Shown here: piece by piece, positions 19,620 to 29,451 of the stretch
How the letters are laid out: every line of letters begins with the position of its first letter
Numbering within the stretch: the first letter of the stretch is position 1
NCBI GenBank assembly: GCA_001314845.1
Contig: LJZQ01000008.1
Span: 1 to 64,000 of the forward strand
Source: Marinobacter excellens HL-55
GTDB lineage: Bacteria > Pseudomonadota > Gammaproteobacteria > Pseudomonadales > Oleiphilaceae
Length of the DNA stretch: 64,000 nucleotides
Reading direction: 5' to 3'
The notes under the pieces: generated by a model
The model's database searches: none
Seen by the model: only the letters and a program-made list of their open reading frames with translations
Told to the model about the DNA's origin: nothing
Translations under genes and position numbers: made by a program

Positions 19620-20682
19620 CCAAGCTATACATCCACAAACTCACTGCCGAAAACGTTGTAAAAAACACCAAAGGGCCCGAGTGAGGGACTGCGTTGGCTA
19701 TCAATGATGCAGGCAGCATAACAAGCATCATCACACCTCCATACAAAAGCGTTACCGGCAAATGTCTTCCAAAGCGCCTCGCTAACTTTTGATATGCGTG
19801 AAGATTATGGGCTTGCAAAGGGTTTTGGCCGGTAGCAACGCGCGTGATTAACGTTACCGTCGCATCTGAAATGAACAGTGTTAGCAGAATCAGCCAACTC
19901 CAAAGGCTGACATTTGTTTGTGACGCTGACAACAGCATTAAAAAACCTATCAAAAACCCCAGAAAACCACTCCCGCCATCACCCATAAATATTTTTGCCG
20001 GAGGCCAATTCAGTATCGTGAAACCTAAAACAGCAGCAAGCATAAAAATACACATCCAACTCCATTCATTGAATCCCATATACCAGAAGTTGAGAGCCAT
20101 ACCCGCAAACAGTGCCAACGCCTGTACCGCAGCGAGGCCATCGATACCATCCATAAAGTTATATAAATTTATAAGCCAAACCCAGGACACCAGTAAAATG
20201 AGCCAAAGAAGATAGATTGACGATGAATCTACACTGTACCCAACAATCGAGAACGTAGGCAGGCGGGGAACCGACCAAAGCCCAATAGCAACAATCAGAA
20301 AATGCAACGCCAAACGTAATTTCGCAGAAACATCACCAAAGTCGTCCCACACCCCCACGGCTAACATCGCAAACCCGAGGCCGACAAATGCAAACATGGA
20401 CGTGTCTGGCACCCAGTCGAGCATAGAGAACATGATCCCAAGCATTATCGCAGTAGCGGCAATAGCGATTCCTCCTCCATGAGGAGTCGGTACGGTATGA
20501 GCGCAACGTTCACTGGGCGCAACCAATGCCTGTTTTTGAATCGCCCACGCGCGAACGCCCGCGGTTACCGCCGTCGCGAAAACTACGATACCGAAAACCA
20601 GTAACACCAAAGCGAGAGTTACGCCTGTCATACCCGCACCAAAAGCAGAATTGTGGATTAGCCGCGTGCAACGGCCCAACAA
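19588..20682 (-). CDS. WecA/WbpL-type undecaprenyl-phosphate glycosyl-1-phosphate transferase
   Basis: TPHGGGIAIA, YNFMDGIDGLAAVQ, MGDGGSGFLGFLIG; likely start at 20631. Confidence 0.9.
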   Translation of the reverse strand: MLGRCTRLIHNSAFGAGMTGVTLALVLLVFGIVVFATAVTAGVRAWAIQKQALVAPSERCAHTVPTPHGGGIAIAATAIMLGIMFSMLDWVPDTSMFAFVGLGFAMLAVGVWDDFGDVSAKLRLALHFLIVAIGLWSVPRLPTFSIVGYSVDSSSIYLLWLILLVSWVWLINLYNFMDGIDGLAAVQALALFAGMALNFWYMGFNEWSWMCIFMLAAVLGFTILNWPPAKIFMGDGGSGFLGFLIGFLMLLSASQTNVSLWSWLILLTLFISDATVTLITRVATGQNPLQAHNLHAYQKLARRFGRHLPVTLLYGGVMMLVMLPASLIANAVPHSGPLVFFTTFSAVSLWMYSLGAGKKEVLGG

Positions 20683-20713
20683 AAAAAAAGCCGCAAAAGT
20701 AATATCGCGGCTT
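20681..20713 (-). terminator. Rho-independent terminator 3' of wbpM
   Basis: Minus strand: AAGCCGCGATATTACTTTTGCGGCTTTTTTTTTG. Confidence 0.88.
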
Positions 20714-20835
20714 CATTATGAACGAAACAAGTACTAAATATACATTACGAGCTCACAATAAGCGACAGCACCCAACAGGCCAGCTCAGCAGATTTGATCG
20801 TGTTCCAACACCTACCCCTCACAACAAGCGGAACT

Positions 20836-22770
20836 CTAGCCAAGCTTGATCACATTAGATGAAGGCAGCGCCGAACGGTCATCCAAATCACCATTTGCCC
20901 AAACCAAATCAGACACCCCGCCGTTCGGCACATAGCCGGTATGGCTACCTTTCAGGAGATTGACCGCCGCTCCACAATCGAATGCCTGACTCGCCCGCCC
21001 CAGCCCCTCCAATATCCGATGCACCTCCGGCCAGGTAAGAGATATCTCCCGGGCCATCATGATTCGCGGGTGAGCGGTACCCTGGGGGTTGTTACCAATT
21101 AGCAACTCTTCAAACAGCTTTTCTCCCGGCCGTAAGCCAGTGAAGACAATCTCAATATCGCCATCAGGATGGGCCTCGTTTTTCTCTTCTAACCCCATCA
21201 GGCGTATGATCTTGCGGGCCAGATCAACAATCTTGACTGGCTCACCCATATCAAGAACAAACACTTCGCCACCCTCCCCCATGCTGCCAGCCTGCAATAC
21301 CAACTGGCTGGCCTCTGGAATGGTCATAAAATAACGAATGATGTCAGGATGGGTTACGGTAACCGGGCCACCATCGCGAATCTGGTCGCGGAACAAAGGC
21401 ACGACAGAACCAGACGAACCAAGCACATTGCCAAATCGCACCATTGAAAACACAGTGCCAGACTGCCGCTGGGCCAGTGCTTGCAGCACCAACTCTGCGG
21501 TTCTTTTCGTCGCCCCCATTACGTTGGTAGGCCTGACAGCTTTATCAGTTGAAACCAGAACAAATCGTTCTACGCCAGCGGCGATGGCAGCTTCTGCCGT
21601 GTGCCAGGTACCAAATACATTATTCTGAACACCCTCAATCACGTTGTGCTCAACCAGAGGAACATGTTTGTACGCTGCCGCGTGATACACCGTGTCAACA
21701 TCGAACGCCCGCATCGCTACCTCACAGCGGCGACGGTGAACCACACTGCCCAGGAGCGGGCAAATCTCAACACCCAAGTTTTCGATCACATTGATAGAAC
21801 GAAGCTCGCGTTCAACGTTGTAAAGGGCAAACTCCGACATTTCAAATAAAACCAAAACCCGCGGCTTGTGGCGGATGATCTGCCGGCACAACTCAGAACC
21901 AATGGAACCACCGGCGCCTGTCACCATCACCGACTTATCGAAAAGGCCTTCAGAAATTTGTGCGCTGTCTGGCCGCACAGGCTCGCGACCCAAGAGATCC
22001 TCGATCTCGAGATCACGAATATCGTTAATGCGCTTATCGCCTGAGATCAACTCAGCCATGCTGGGCACGGTTTGAACGGGAACAGCCAAAGGCTCCAACT
22101 GCTTAAGAAGCCTTTTTCGATCTACCTTGGAATCAATATCCAGAGCCAACAGAAGTCGTTTAACCCGGTGCTGGCGCACTGCGCGCTCAATGTGGCTGAT
22201 GTCGTAAACCGGGATGCCGTTAACCAACGTACGGTGGTTAGCTTTCAAAAAGCTGATAAAAGCAACTGGGCGATACTCGGTACCCTGCTCTAAAGCTTGA
22301 CAAAGCTGAAGCCCTGTCTCGCCAGCACCAATAATCGCTACGGGCTGTTTGTTACGTCCCGCAGGGTGCATTACCAGCATACGGACACCCATACGGCTGC
22401 CAGCTACAAAGATAAATGCCAGGGCGGCGTATATGATGGGCACCGACCGAGGCACCGCAACTTCAAGCCAAAAGCCAAGAAAAATCAACACCAATGCCGA
22501 AGTTACCGTCCCCACTACCACCGTCAGAAACGCGCGATCACTCAGGTAACGTACCACCGCCCGATAAAGACCCAGACGAACGAATACCCCCACAGTAATA
22601 ACAACCGTCAATAGGGAAAGAACAATCTGCGGCTGAGTGGGCACCCAGAGTTGCTGATCAAAACGTAGGGAGAAAGCGGCCCACAGCGCGAAAGTCAACG
22701 CCACAACATCGGCGGCAATAGACACAATCCGTTTGTGAAACCGAGAAAGGTTCAGAAATTTCTCAAACAT
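20836..22770 (-). CDS. wbpM: WbpM/CapD/PglF-type UDP-GlcNAc 4,6-dehydratase
   Basis: N-terminal TM region; VMVTGAGGSIGSELCRQIIR; VSTDKAVRPTNVMGATKRTAE; GLRPGEKLFEELLI. Confidence 0.93.
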   Translation of the reverse strand: MFEKFLNLSRFHKRIVSIAADVVALTFALWAAFSLRFDQQLWVPTQPQIVLSLLTVVITVGVFVRLGLYRAVVRYLSDRAFLTVVVGTVTSALVLIFLGFWLEVAVPRSVPIIYAALAFIFVAGSRMGVRMLVMHPAGRNKQPVAIIGAGETGLQLCQALEQGTEYRPVAFISFLKANHRTLVNGIPVYDISHIERAVRQHRVKRLLLALDIDSKVDRKRLLKQLEPLAVPVQTVPSMAELISGDKRINDIRDLEIEDLLGREPVRPDSAQISEGLFDKSVMVTGAGGSIGSELCRQIIRHKPRVLVLFEMSEFALYNVERELRSINVIENLGVEICPLLGSVVHRRRCEVAMRAFDVDTVYHAAAYKHVPLVEHNVIEGVQNNVFGTWHTAEAAIAAGVERFVLVSTDKAVRPTNVMGATKRTAELVLQALAQRQSGTVFSMVRFGNVLGSSGSVVPLFRDQIRDGGPVTVTHPDIIRYFMTIPEASQLVLQAGSMGEGGEVFVLDMGEPVKIVDLARKIIRLMGLEEKNEAHPDGDIEIVFTGLRPGEKLFEELLIGNNPQGTAHPRIMMAREISLTWPEVHRILEGLGRASQAFDCGAAVNLLKGSHTGYVPNGGVSDLVWANGDLDDRSALPSSNVIKLG

Positions 22771-22924
22771 CCGTTAACGTCCTTGCAAGCTGTTGGGCCG
22801 AGAGGAATTCATCGTATCAGAATCAGCTCTTACCACTTGTAAAAACCGTGCAAAATATTTTTGCAAGCCATTAAAAATTATCACATAACCCAAACCAAAC
22901 GATACTTCACATTGCAGTGCGAAT

Positions 22925-24136
22925 TCAATTCAAAGCCTGCACAGCTACCCCCCTGATGACATCACAGGTTTTCTCAATCTCAATGCAGGACATGGTCGGG
23001 TGAACAAGAAACATCAAACTGGTTGCGCCCAACGTTTGTGCCACAGGTAATCGAACTTCCGGCCGCCAGCCGGTGCCCTCGAACGCTGACTCAAGATAAA
23101 CCTCGGAGCAGGAACCCTGGAAGCAAGGCACCCCACGGCTAACAATCTCGTCTATCATCCTATCCCTACTCCATCCCCCTGAAAGGCGATCAGGCTCAAT
23201 CTGAATGTAGCACTTGTAATGAGCATGTCGACATTTGCTCTCTTGGTGGCAACTGGCCTGACAAACCTTACCGCACGCAAAGGCAGGCGCTCTCAAACCC
23301 GGAATTTCTCTTGCCGTTGCCCAAATACGCTCGGCATTACGAGCGCGAGCATCCGTCCAGTCCGGCATTTTACGGAGCTGAATTCGGCCAATCACCGCCT
23401 GCATCTCCGTCATCCGCCAGTTAGTGCCAAACGAATCGTGCAGCCAACGGAACCCGGGGGGGTGCTCTCGCTCATAAACCGCCTCCCAGCTCTTGCCGTG
23501 ATCCTTATATGACCACATTCTGGACCAAAGCTCCCGGTCGTTGGTGGTCACCATGCCACCCTCACCGCCGGTGGTCATGATTTTGTCCTGGCAAAACGAC
23601 CAACAGCCCACATGCCCAATGGAGCCCACCGAACGCCCCTTATAACGGGCGCCATGGGCCTGGGCGCAGTCCTCAATAACGTATAGCCCAAACTCCTCCG
23701 CCAGGGCCATAAAGCCATCCATATCACAAGGCCAGCCCGCCAGATGTACACACACAATGGCGCGGGTACGGGGGGTAATCACCTGTCGTACGGTTTCCGG
23801 CGTGATGTTCTGGGAGTCCGCATCCACATCCGCAAACACCGGCACCGCGCCAGCCGTCACAATACTGGACGCAGACGCCAGGAAGGTTCGCGGCGTCACC
23901 ACCACCTCATCACCCTCGCCAATACCCAGCGCTTTCAACGCCAAATCCAGCGCCACCGTGCCGTTAGCCAGGGCTATGGCGTATTCGGAATCCGCAAACT
24001 GCGCAAACTCCCGCTCAAACTCGCGGCACTCCTGGCCAGTCCAGTAATTCACTTTATTGGAGAGAAGTACATCGCGCACTGCATTGGCTTCTTCCTCAGA
24101 AAAGGAAGGCCAGGGGGAAAACGGTCCGTTTAACAT
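22925..24136 (-). CDS. DegT/DnrJ/EryC1 (PglE-like) sugar aminotransferase with a Cys-rich segment
   Basis: ALANGTVALDLALKALGIGEGDEVVVTPRTF; IEDCAQAHGARYKGR; SFCQDKIMTTGGEGG (PLP lysine); CGKVCQASCHQESKCRHAHYKC. Confidence 0.92.
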   Translation of the reverse strand: MLNGPFSPWPSFSEEEANAVRDVLLSNKVNYWTGQECREFEREFAQFADSEYAIALANGTVALDLALKALGIGEGDEVVVTPRTFLASASSIVTAGAVPVFADVDADSQNITPETVRQVITPRTRAIVCVHLAGWPCDMDGFMALAEEFGLYVIEDCAQAHGARYKGRSVGSIGHVGCWSFCQDKIMTTGGEGGMVTTNDRELWSRMWSYKDHGKSWEAVYEREHPPGFRWLHDSFGTNWRMTEMQAVIGRIQLRKMPDWTDARARNAERIWATAREIPGLRAPAFACGKVCQASCHQESKCRHAHYKCYIQIEPDRLSGGWSRDRMIDEIVSRGVPCFQGSCSEVYLESAFEGTGWRPEVRLPVAQTLGATSLMFLVHPTMSCIEIEKTCDVIRGVAVQALN

Positions 24137-24197
24137 GGTTACTCTGTTAGTCGTTTGAAAACTCGAATGCTGTTAAAAGCGGAGAGAAAAGAAATGC

Positions 24198-24240
24198 TTT
24201 TTTTGCCACGGACGCACACGGACATTCGCGGACCAAGCAA
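24198..24240. repeat. GCCACGGAC-type dispersed repeat, copy 1
   Basis: TTTTTTGCCACGGACGCACACGGACATTCGCGGACCAAGCAA. Confidence 0.65.
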
Positions 24241-24299
24241 AAAGGTTTGGGGCCACCCGACAAGATCAGCGACAAAGCTCACGATCAGGTATATCAGCA

Positions 24300-24775
24300 A
24301 ACCCCTCAGCCACCACCTGCTCTAGCTCAGACGCAATACCATCTGCATACGTGCTCTATCAAAAAACTGGCGCGGCTCTTTTTAATCGCCAGCCACACCG
24401 CACTGCGCCGAATAATATCGGGCCCGAGCTCAACCTCCATCGCCGCTAGCCTGTCCGCAATCGCGTATTTACTCGCCAGTAGGTTCAGAGCTAATCCAGT
24501 CACCAAGCGCCTCTGCCGGCACTTCCGCAAACAGCCTCGCTAGAAACTCCAGTGCCACCCCTTCATGTTTCAACGCGAACGCGAGGTGAGCACCCAGCGA
24601 CGCTTGAGGTCGCATCGCCTCCGTATAATACTCCACACGGCGACCGGCTTCCTGATGGGTTTGGCGCCTGAGCCCGATACGGCTCTCAACAGGCAACGGC
24701 TGGATTGCCCGCACCTTGTAGCGTGCTGCTAACCACGAATAGCCGATTTCATCGCCGCTCATCGTGCTCAAAATG
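24300..24775 (-). pseudogene. Fic-family protein remnant (N-terminal pieces, deletion and frameshift)
   Basis: MSGDEIGYSWLAARYKVRAIQPLPVESRIG...LGAHLAFALKHEGVALEFLARLFAEVPAEALGDWISSEPTGE in ORF 24469..24891; LASKYAIADRLAAMEVELGPDIIRRSAVWLAIKKSRASFLIEH in ORF 24327..24530, another frame. Confidence 0.65.
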
Positions 24776-24829
24776 ATTATCCCACCGAAAAAATGCTTAA
24801 AAACCAAGATACCGAACAAAAACAATTCT

Positions 24830-24957
24830 AGCAGCCGTTTAATCTTCTTTCCGTGTTCTTCCGGGGCAATGCCCTCGGCCAGGCGTTGCACGTGGGTGGA
24901 GGTGTTGGACTCCGGGAATTACCAGGTACCCTCTGAACAAATGATGATGTTTTTCAT
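24830..24957 (-). pseudogene. N-terminal remnant of a DUF2235-like (Tle1-type hydrolase) gene with in-frame stop
   Basis: MKNIIICSEGTW*FPESNTSTHVQRLAEGIAPEEHGKKIKRLLE; resembles the MK.(I/V)(I/V).C.DGTWN(S/T)P start of DUF2235 proteins. Confidence 0.5.
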
Positions 24958-25004
24958 CTTGGCTCTTTTCCCTGGGGTTAATTGGAAATCCTTTTTCTGG
25001 CCTT

Positions 25005-25415
25005 TCAATGCCCCTTGCGCATCCTCTCAAGCGCCGCCTCAGCAAGAAACGCCGAGCGGGATCGAGCCTCGGCTGGGTGCTCTTGCACATACCGGTCAAT
25101 CTGCCTCAATACCAAGCTTGGTACCGTGATATTGATCTTCTCTGCCTTGCCAAGAAACGGCGTTATATCCACCTCCACAAAGCCCCAGATAGCCCCGTCA
25201 AAGTCAGGATTGCGCCTATGCAGAGCAATCGTCTGAGCAGCAGGGATCTCCTGGCCCATCTCCGCCAGCAGCTCCAGGTGCCCCTGGATCGCCTCCCTGG
25301 CGTTGTCCAAAGCCTCATCTTCACTACTGCCAGCAGAAAAACAGCCCGGAATATCCGGCACCGTCACGCCAAACTGCTTGCCGTCATCTGTATGAAGTGC
25401 AACTGGAAAACGCAT
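25005..25415 (-). CDS. hicB: HicB-family antitoxin
   Basis: MRFPVALHTDDGKQFGVTVPDIPGCFSAGSSEDEALDNAREAI plus C-terminal RHH-like region; ORF opens at 25454. Confidence 0.9.
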   Translation of the reverse strand: MRFPVALHTDDGKQFGVTVPDIPGCFSAGSSEDEALDNAREAIQGHLELLAEMGQEIPAAQTIALHRRNPDFDGAIWGFVEVDITPFLGKAEKINITVPSLVLRQIDRYVQEHPAEARSRSAFLAEAALERMRKGH

Positions 25416-25454
25416 AGCCAATACCTCTGCTTTTGGCATCCCATGCCGAAACAT

Positions 25455-25637
25455 TTACTTCCACCCCGCCTGTTTCCAGATACTTCTCAGAGTACCCTTT
25501 GGAATTTCAGATTTCGGGTGAGGTAGCGTGACCAACCCTGGTTTTTCGGGATGCTTGAAGTGGTGGTGACTACCCGTCACACGAACCAGCTCCCATCCAT
25601 CTTTCTCGAGTCTCTTTTTGACTTCAGAACTTCTCAT
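25455..25637 (-). CDS. hicA: HicA-family toxin (mRNA interferase)
   Basis: 60 aa: MRSSEVKKRLEKDGWELVRVTGSHHHFKHPEKPGLVTLPHPKSEIPKGTLRSIWKQAGW; dsRBD-like fold signature with catalytic His. Confidence 0.92.
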   Translation of the reverse strand: MRSSEVKKRLEKDGWELVRVTGSHHHFKHPEKPGLVTLPHPKSEIPKGTLRSIWKQAGWK

Positions 25638-25714
25638 GCAAATCCTTTTGCCTTAGTGGGTACTATAACCACCGCCAATTTTTAATCAACACCATAACCA
25701 CCTTTCCAGGGGTA

Positions 25715-25754
25715 TTTATTGCCACGGACACTCACGGACCCACACAGACAAAGC
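25715..25754. repeat. GCCACGGAC-type dispersed repeat, copy 2
   Basis: TTTATTGCCACGGACACTCACGGACCCACACAGACAAAGCAA. Confidence 0.6.
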
Positions 25755-25784
25755 AAGTAAAGTTCTCCAAACCAACCAGGCTAC

Positions 25785-25818
25785 AAAGGGGTCGTACCCC
25801 GCAGGGGTATGACCCCAC
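25785..25818. repeat. Palindromic element copy E (GGGGTC family)
   Basis: AAAGGGGTCGTACCCCGCAGGGGTATGACCCCACC. Confidence 0.65.
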
Positions 25819-25845
25819 CCTTCTGCCAGCGCCGATCTCCGGCGT

Positions 25846-26478
25846 TCAGCTCTTCCGGGGCTCAAACACCTTGGCCGGATTGCCCACCACCGTAACCCCT
25901 GGTGGGACATCTTTGGTCACAACAGCGCCCATACCAACCAAAGTACCTTCACCCACCTCAATCAGCTGCCGAACTGAAGCACAAGCACCTATCCAAGCCA
26001 GCGAGCCAACCCCAGCCCCTCCGGCCAAAACCGCATTCGGGCTTACATGGGCAAAATCACCCAACCTGCAATCGTGCTCCACCACGGCTCCGGTATTCAC
26101 AATGCAACCCTCACCAACATCGGCACAGGCGTTGATAACAGCATTGGCAAAGATCACCGAACCGGCACCAACCACGGCATATTCACTCACCACCGCAGAA
26201 GGATGGACAATAGAAACCAGCCTGGCACCCGAGGCAGCTAACTCTTGCTGCTTCTGCTGACGAATCAGGTTATTACCTATGGCCACTACAAGTCCGGCAA
26301 AATCACCTAAACTCGCCCGCAAATCCGCTGTATCCCCAACAACTGCCCAAGGCCCATTCCTCGTCAGCTCCGGCCAGGCATCATCAAAAAAGACCACATC
26401 GTCCCACCCTGCAAGCCCAGCTGCATCAGCTACAACCTTACCGTGGCCGCTGGCACCCAGGATGGCAAGGCGCATCAA
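25846..26478 (-). CDS. PglD/NeuD-type sugar acetyltransferase
   Basis: AILGASGHGKVVADAA; hexapeptide repeats; GMGAVVTKDVPPGVTVVGNPAKVFEP. Confidence 0.92.
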   Translation of the reverse strand: MMRLAILGASGHGKVVADAAGLAGWDDVVFFDDAWPELTRNGPWAVVGDTADLRASLGDFAGLVVAIGNNLIRQQKQQELAASGARLVSIVHPSAVVSEYAVVGAGSVIFANAVINACADVGEGCIVNTGAVVEHDCRLGDFAHVSPNAVLAGGAGVGSLAWIGACASVRQLIEVGEGTLVGMGAVVTKDVPPGVTVVGNPAKVFEPRKS

Positions 26479-27071
26479 TCTTTACTCCCGGTAAATCTGG
26501 ACATGGTTACTTCTCCATCCCCACTGATTCCATCCCGAACCAATACCCTTTTTACCGTTAAGAACAGAATCTTCAAATCCAGCCACAACGAACGGTTGTC
26601 CACGTACCACACATCCAACTGAAACTTATCTTCCCAGGAAATGGCATTACGACCATTTACCTGCGCCCAACCCGTTACACCAGGGCGAACCTCGTGGCGG
26701 CGATATTGCTTCTTTGAATACAGCGGCAAATATTCCACCAACAACGGCCGAGGGCCTACCAAACTCATGTCGCCTTTAAGAACGTTCCACAGCTCCGGCA
26801 ACTCATCCAGGCTGGTAGAACGCAGAAAACTGCCAAACGGCGTCATGCGCTGGTCATCTGGCAGTGGGTTGCCGTGTTTATCGGTGGCGTCCAGCATGGT
26901 GCGGAATTTCACCATCTCGAAGGGCTTACCATTAAGGCCGGGGCGGGTTTGGCGGAACAATACCGGTGAGCCGAGTTTGCGGCGGATCAGTAGAGCTACA
27001 ATCCCTATAACAGGCAGCAGAACTATCAGGGCGAAAACAGAGGCCAACACATCCAATACACGTTTAATCAC
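26475..27071 (-). CDS. PglC/WcaJ-C-type initiating sugar phosphate transferase
   Basis: KRVLDVLASVFALIVLLPVIGIVALLIRRKLGSPVLFRQTRPGLNGKPFEMVKFRTM; SLDELPELWNVLKGDMSLVGPRPLL. Confidence 0.95.
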   Translation of the reverse strand: MIKRVLDVLASVFALIVLLPVIGIVALLIRRKLGSPVLFRQTRPGLNGKPFEMVKFRTMLDATDKHGNPLPDDQRMTPFGSFLRSTSLDELPELWNVLKGDMSLVGPRPLLVEYLPLYSKKQYRRHEVRPGVTGWAQVNGRNAISWEDKFQLDVWYVDNRSLWLDLKILFLTVKRVLVRDGISGDGEVTMSRFTGSKD

Positions 27072-28192
27072 TTAACCCCCATCTCCCCCAACATAAACTC
27101 ATTCACCCGATGAACATCGTACTTCTGCTCCGCCACCTGTCGTGACCGCTGCCCCATCGTGCCCACCAACTCAGGCTTCTGAATGAAGCGAACCATAGCC
27201 GCTGCCAACTCATCCACGGCCTGCACAGGCACCAGAAACCCGTTATCGCCATCGGTCACGGTTTCCCGACAACCCGGTGCATCTGTGGTGATTACCGGGC
27301 GGCCCATGGCCATGGCTTCCAGGACGGTGCGGGGAGTGCCCTCACGGTAAGAAGGCAACACATACACATTGCAGTCCGCAATGGCCGGGCGCACATCCGC
27401 CAATTTGCCCATAAACTCAAGCGTGCCTGAATTCACCCATTCATCCAGTTCATACTGGCCAATGGCATCCGGGTTGTCATCTATCCACCCCACCAGGCGA
27501 AACACCGCATTCGGGTGATCAGCTTTCACCTTTTGAGCGGCCTGGGCGTATTCGCGAACACCTTTGTCACCCAACAAACGAGCAATCAGAAGAAACGACG
27601 GCTGCTGCGGTAACGGTGCCAAAGCATAACCTGTCACATCCACACCAGAGCCATTCACCACACAGGAAGGAATAACCGATGGCAATAACCTCAGTTGCCG
27701 GAACAGGGCCTCGTCATCTGGGTTCTGGAAAAACACTTTGCGACTTTTGGAAAGCCCGAACCGGTATAACCGCTGAATCAGCTTGCGCAGCAGGCCCCGC
27801 TTGCCAGAGGCCTCCCCAGTAAAGGCATAACCTAAGCCGGTAACCAATGCAAAGCGGTTGGGAACACCCGCCAGCCAGGCCGCCAGAGAGCCATAGATGA
27901 CCGGCTTGATGGTATACCCCAGCACATAATCCGCCTGAATTCGGCGCATTAACCGCCAAAGTTCACGCACCGTGCTCAAATCCGCTAACGGATTAGTTCC
28001 GGTGCGCTTCAAACCAATGTTATGCAGGGTAATACCCAGGGATTCCAACTCCGCGCGGATAGCAGGCACATCGTCCAAGTCCGGCGCAGCTACGTGCACA
28101 TCCAGCCCCTTTGCCACCAGAGCCTGTAACAAAGGGCCCCGGAACTTAATCAACGAATCGGGAAAACTCCCAATCAGCAAAAACGTTATCAA
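27068..28192 (-). CDS. Glycosyltransferase, GT4 (PglA-like)
   Basis: [70 protein letters not shown]. Confidence 0.9.
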   Translation of the reverse strand: MITFLLIGSFPDSLIKFRGPLLQALVAKGLDVHVAAPDLDDVPAIRAELESLGITLHNIGLKRTGTNPLADLSTVRELWRLMRRIQADYVLGYTIKPVIYGSLAAWLAGVPNRFALVTGLGYAFTGEASGKRGLLRKLIQRLYRFGLSKSRKVFFQNPDDEALFRQLRLLPSVIPSCVVNGSGVDVTGYALAPLPQQPSFLLIARLLGDKGVREYAQAAQKVKADHPNAVFRLVGWIDDNPDAIGQYELDEWVNSGTLEFMGKLADVRPAIADCNVYVLPSYREGTPRTVLEAMAMGRPVITTDAPGCRETVTDGDNGFLVPVQAVDELAAAMVRFIQKPELVGTMGQRSRQVAEQKYDVHRVNEFMLGEMGVK

Positions 28193-29451
28193 AGCCGCAA
28201 ATCCGCCTCACCCAAAGGCAAAACACCCTTCAGATCAAACAACACACCTCCCGCCTTCAGATAACCCCGCAGATCCCCCACACTCATGGCGACATACTCA
28301 TTATGTGGAACGGCCACAATCAAGCCATCATAGCTGCCTTTTTCCGGCGCATTGGTCAGGCTAAACCCGTATTCATGCTCAGCCTCGGCGTTGTCTGCCC
28401 AGCAGTCGGTAACATCTACCTGGCAGCCAAAATCCTGCAGCTCTTTCACCACATCAATCACACGCGTGTTGCGCAAGTCCGGACAGTTCTCTTTGAAGGT
28501 GAAACCCATTACCAGCACCCGAGCATTGGCGATGGTGTGGCCCGCTTTGATCATGGCCTTGACCAATTCCGACGCCACATAAGGCCCCATGCCATCGTTG
28601 GTACGGCGGCCAGCCAGGATGATTTCCGGGTGGTAGCCAATAGCCTGTGCTTTGTGAGTCAGGTAATACGGGTCGACACCAATACAGTGGCCCCCGACCA
28701 GGCCGGGTTTGAATGGCAGGAAGTTCCATTTAGTTCCGGCTGCAGCCAGCGCTTCGTGGGTATCAATACCGAGCCGAGCAAAGATCATCGCCAGCTCATT
28801 CATCAGCGCAATGTTCAGATCCCGCTGGGTGTTCTCTATCACTTTGGCGGCTTCCGCCACCTTGATAGAACTGGCTTTGTGAGTGCCGGCGGTGATGATA
28901 TCCGCGTACAGGGCATCCACCTCTTCAGCAATCGCCGGAGTTGAGCCAGAGGTCACTTTCATAATGGTGGTTACCCGGTGCTCCTTATCTCCGGGGTTGA
29001 TCCGCTCCGGGCTGTAACCGGCGTAAAAATCCTCGTTGAATTTAAGGCCAGACACCCGCTCCAGCACCGGCACGCATACTTCTTCCGTTGCACCGGGATA
29101 AACGGTCGACTCGTAAATCACAATATCGCCGGATTTGAGTACCTTACCTACGCTCTCACTGGCCTTAACTAACGGAGTGAGATCCGGCGTTTTGTAATCA
29201 TCAATCGGAGTGGGAACGGTAACGATGAAAACCGTGCAGTCCGCGATATCATCCAATGAATCGGTAAATGACAACTGAGCCGCGCCGGCCAGCTCATCAG
29301 CAGCCACCTCACGGGTAAAATCCTCACCCTGCGTCAGCTCGGCAATGCGGTTGGTGTTAATATCAAAACCCACAACTGGGCGCTTTTCGCCGAAGGCAAC
29401 GGCAAGGGGGAGGCCTACATAGCCCAGACCAATAACAGCAATGTTCTTCAT
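28189..29451 (-). CDS. Nucleotide-sugar dehydrogenase (TviB/WbpO family), copy 2
   Basis: Very similar along its length to 6591..7853; [48 protein letters not shown]. Confidence 0.94.
   Translation of the reverse strand: MKNIAVIGLGYVGLPLAVAFGEKRPVVGFDINTNRIAELTQGEDFTREVAADELAGAAQLSFTDSLDDIADCTVFIVTVPTPIDDYKTPDLTPLVKASESVGKVLKSGDIVIYESTVYPGATEEVCVPVLERVSGLKFNEDFYAGYSPERINPGDKEHRVTTIMKVTSGSTPAIAEEVDALYADIITAGTHKASSIKVAEAAKVIENTQRDLNIALMNELAMIFARLGIDTHEALAAAGTKWNFLPFKPGLVGGHCIGVDPYYLTHKAQAIGYHPEIILAGRRTNDGMGPYVASELVKAMIKAGHTIANARVLVMGFTFKENCPDLRNTRVIDVVKELQDFGCQVDVTDCWADNAEAEHEYGFSLTNAPEKGSYDGLIVAVPHNEYVAMSVGDLRGYLKAGGVLFDLKGVLPLGEADLRL

Noticed and set aside
24469-24891. ORF as a single intact protein
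   Set aside because: Its first residues belong to a DUF2235-like frame and the rest to a Fic-like fragment; better explained as a chimera of remnants.
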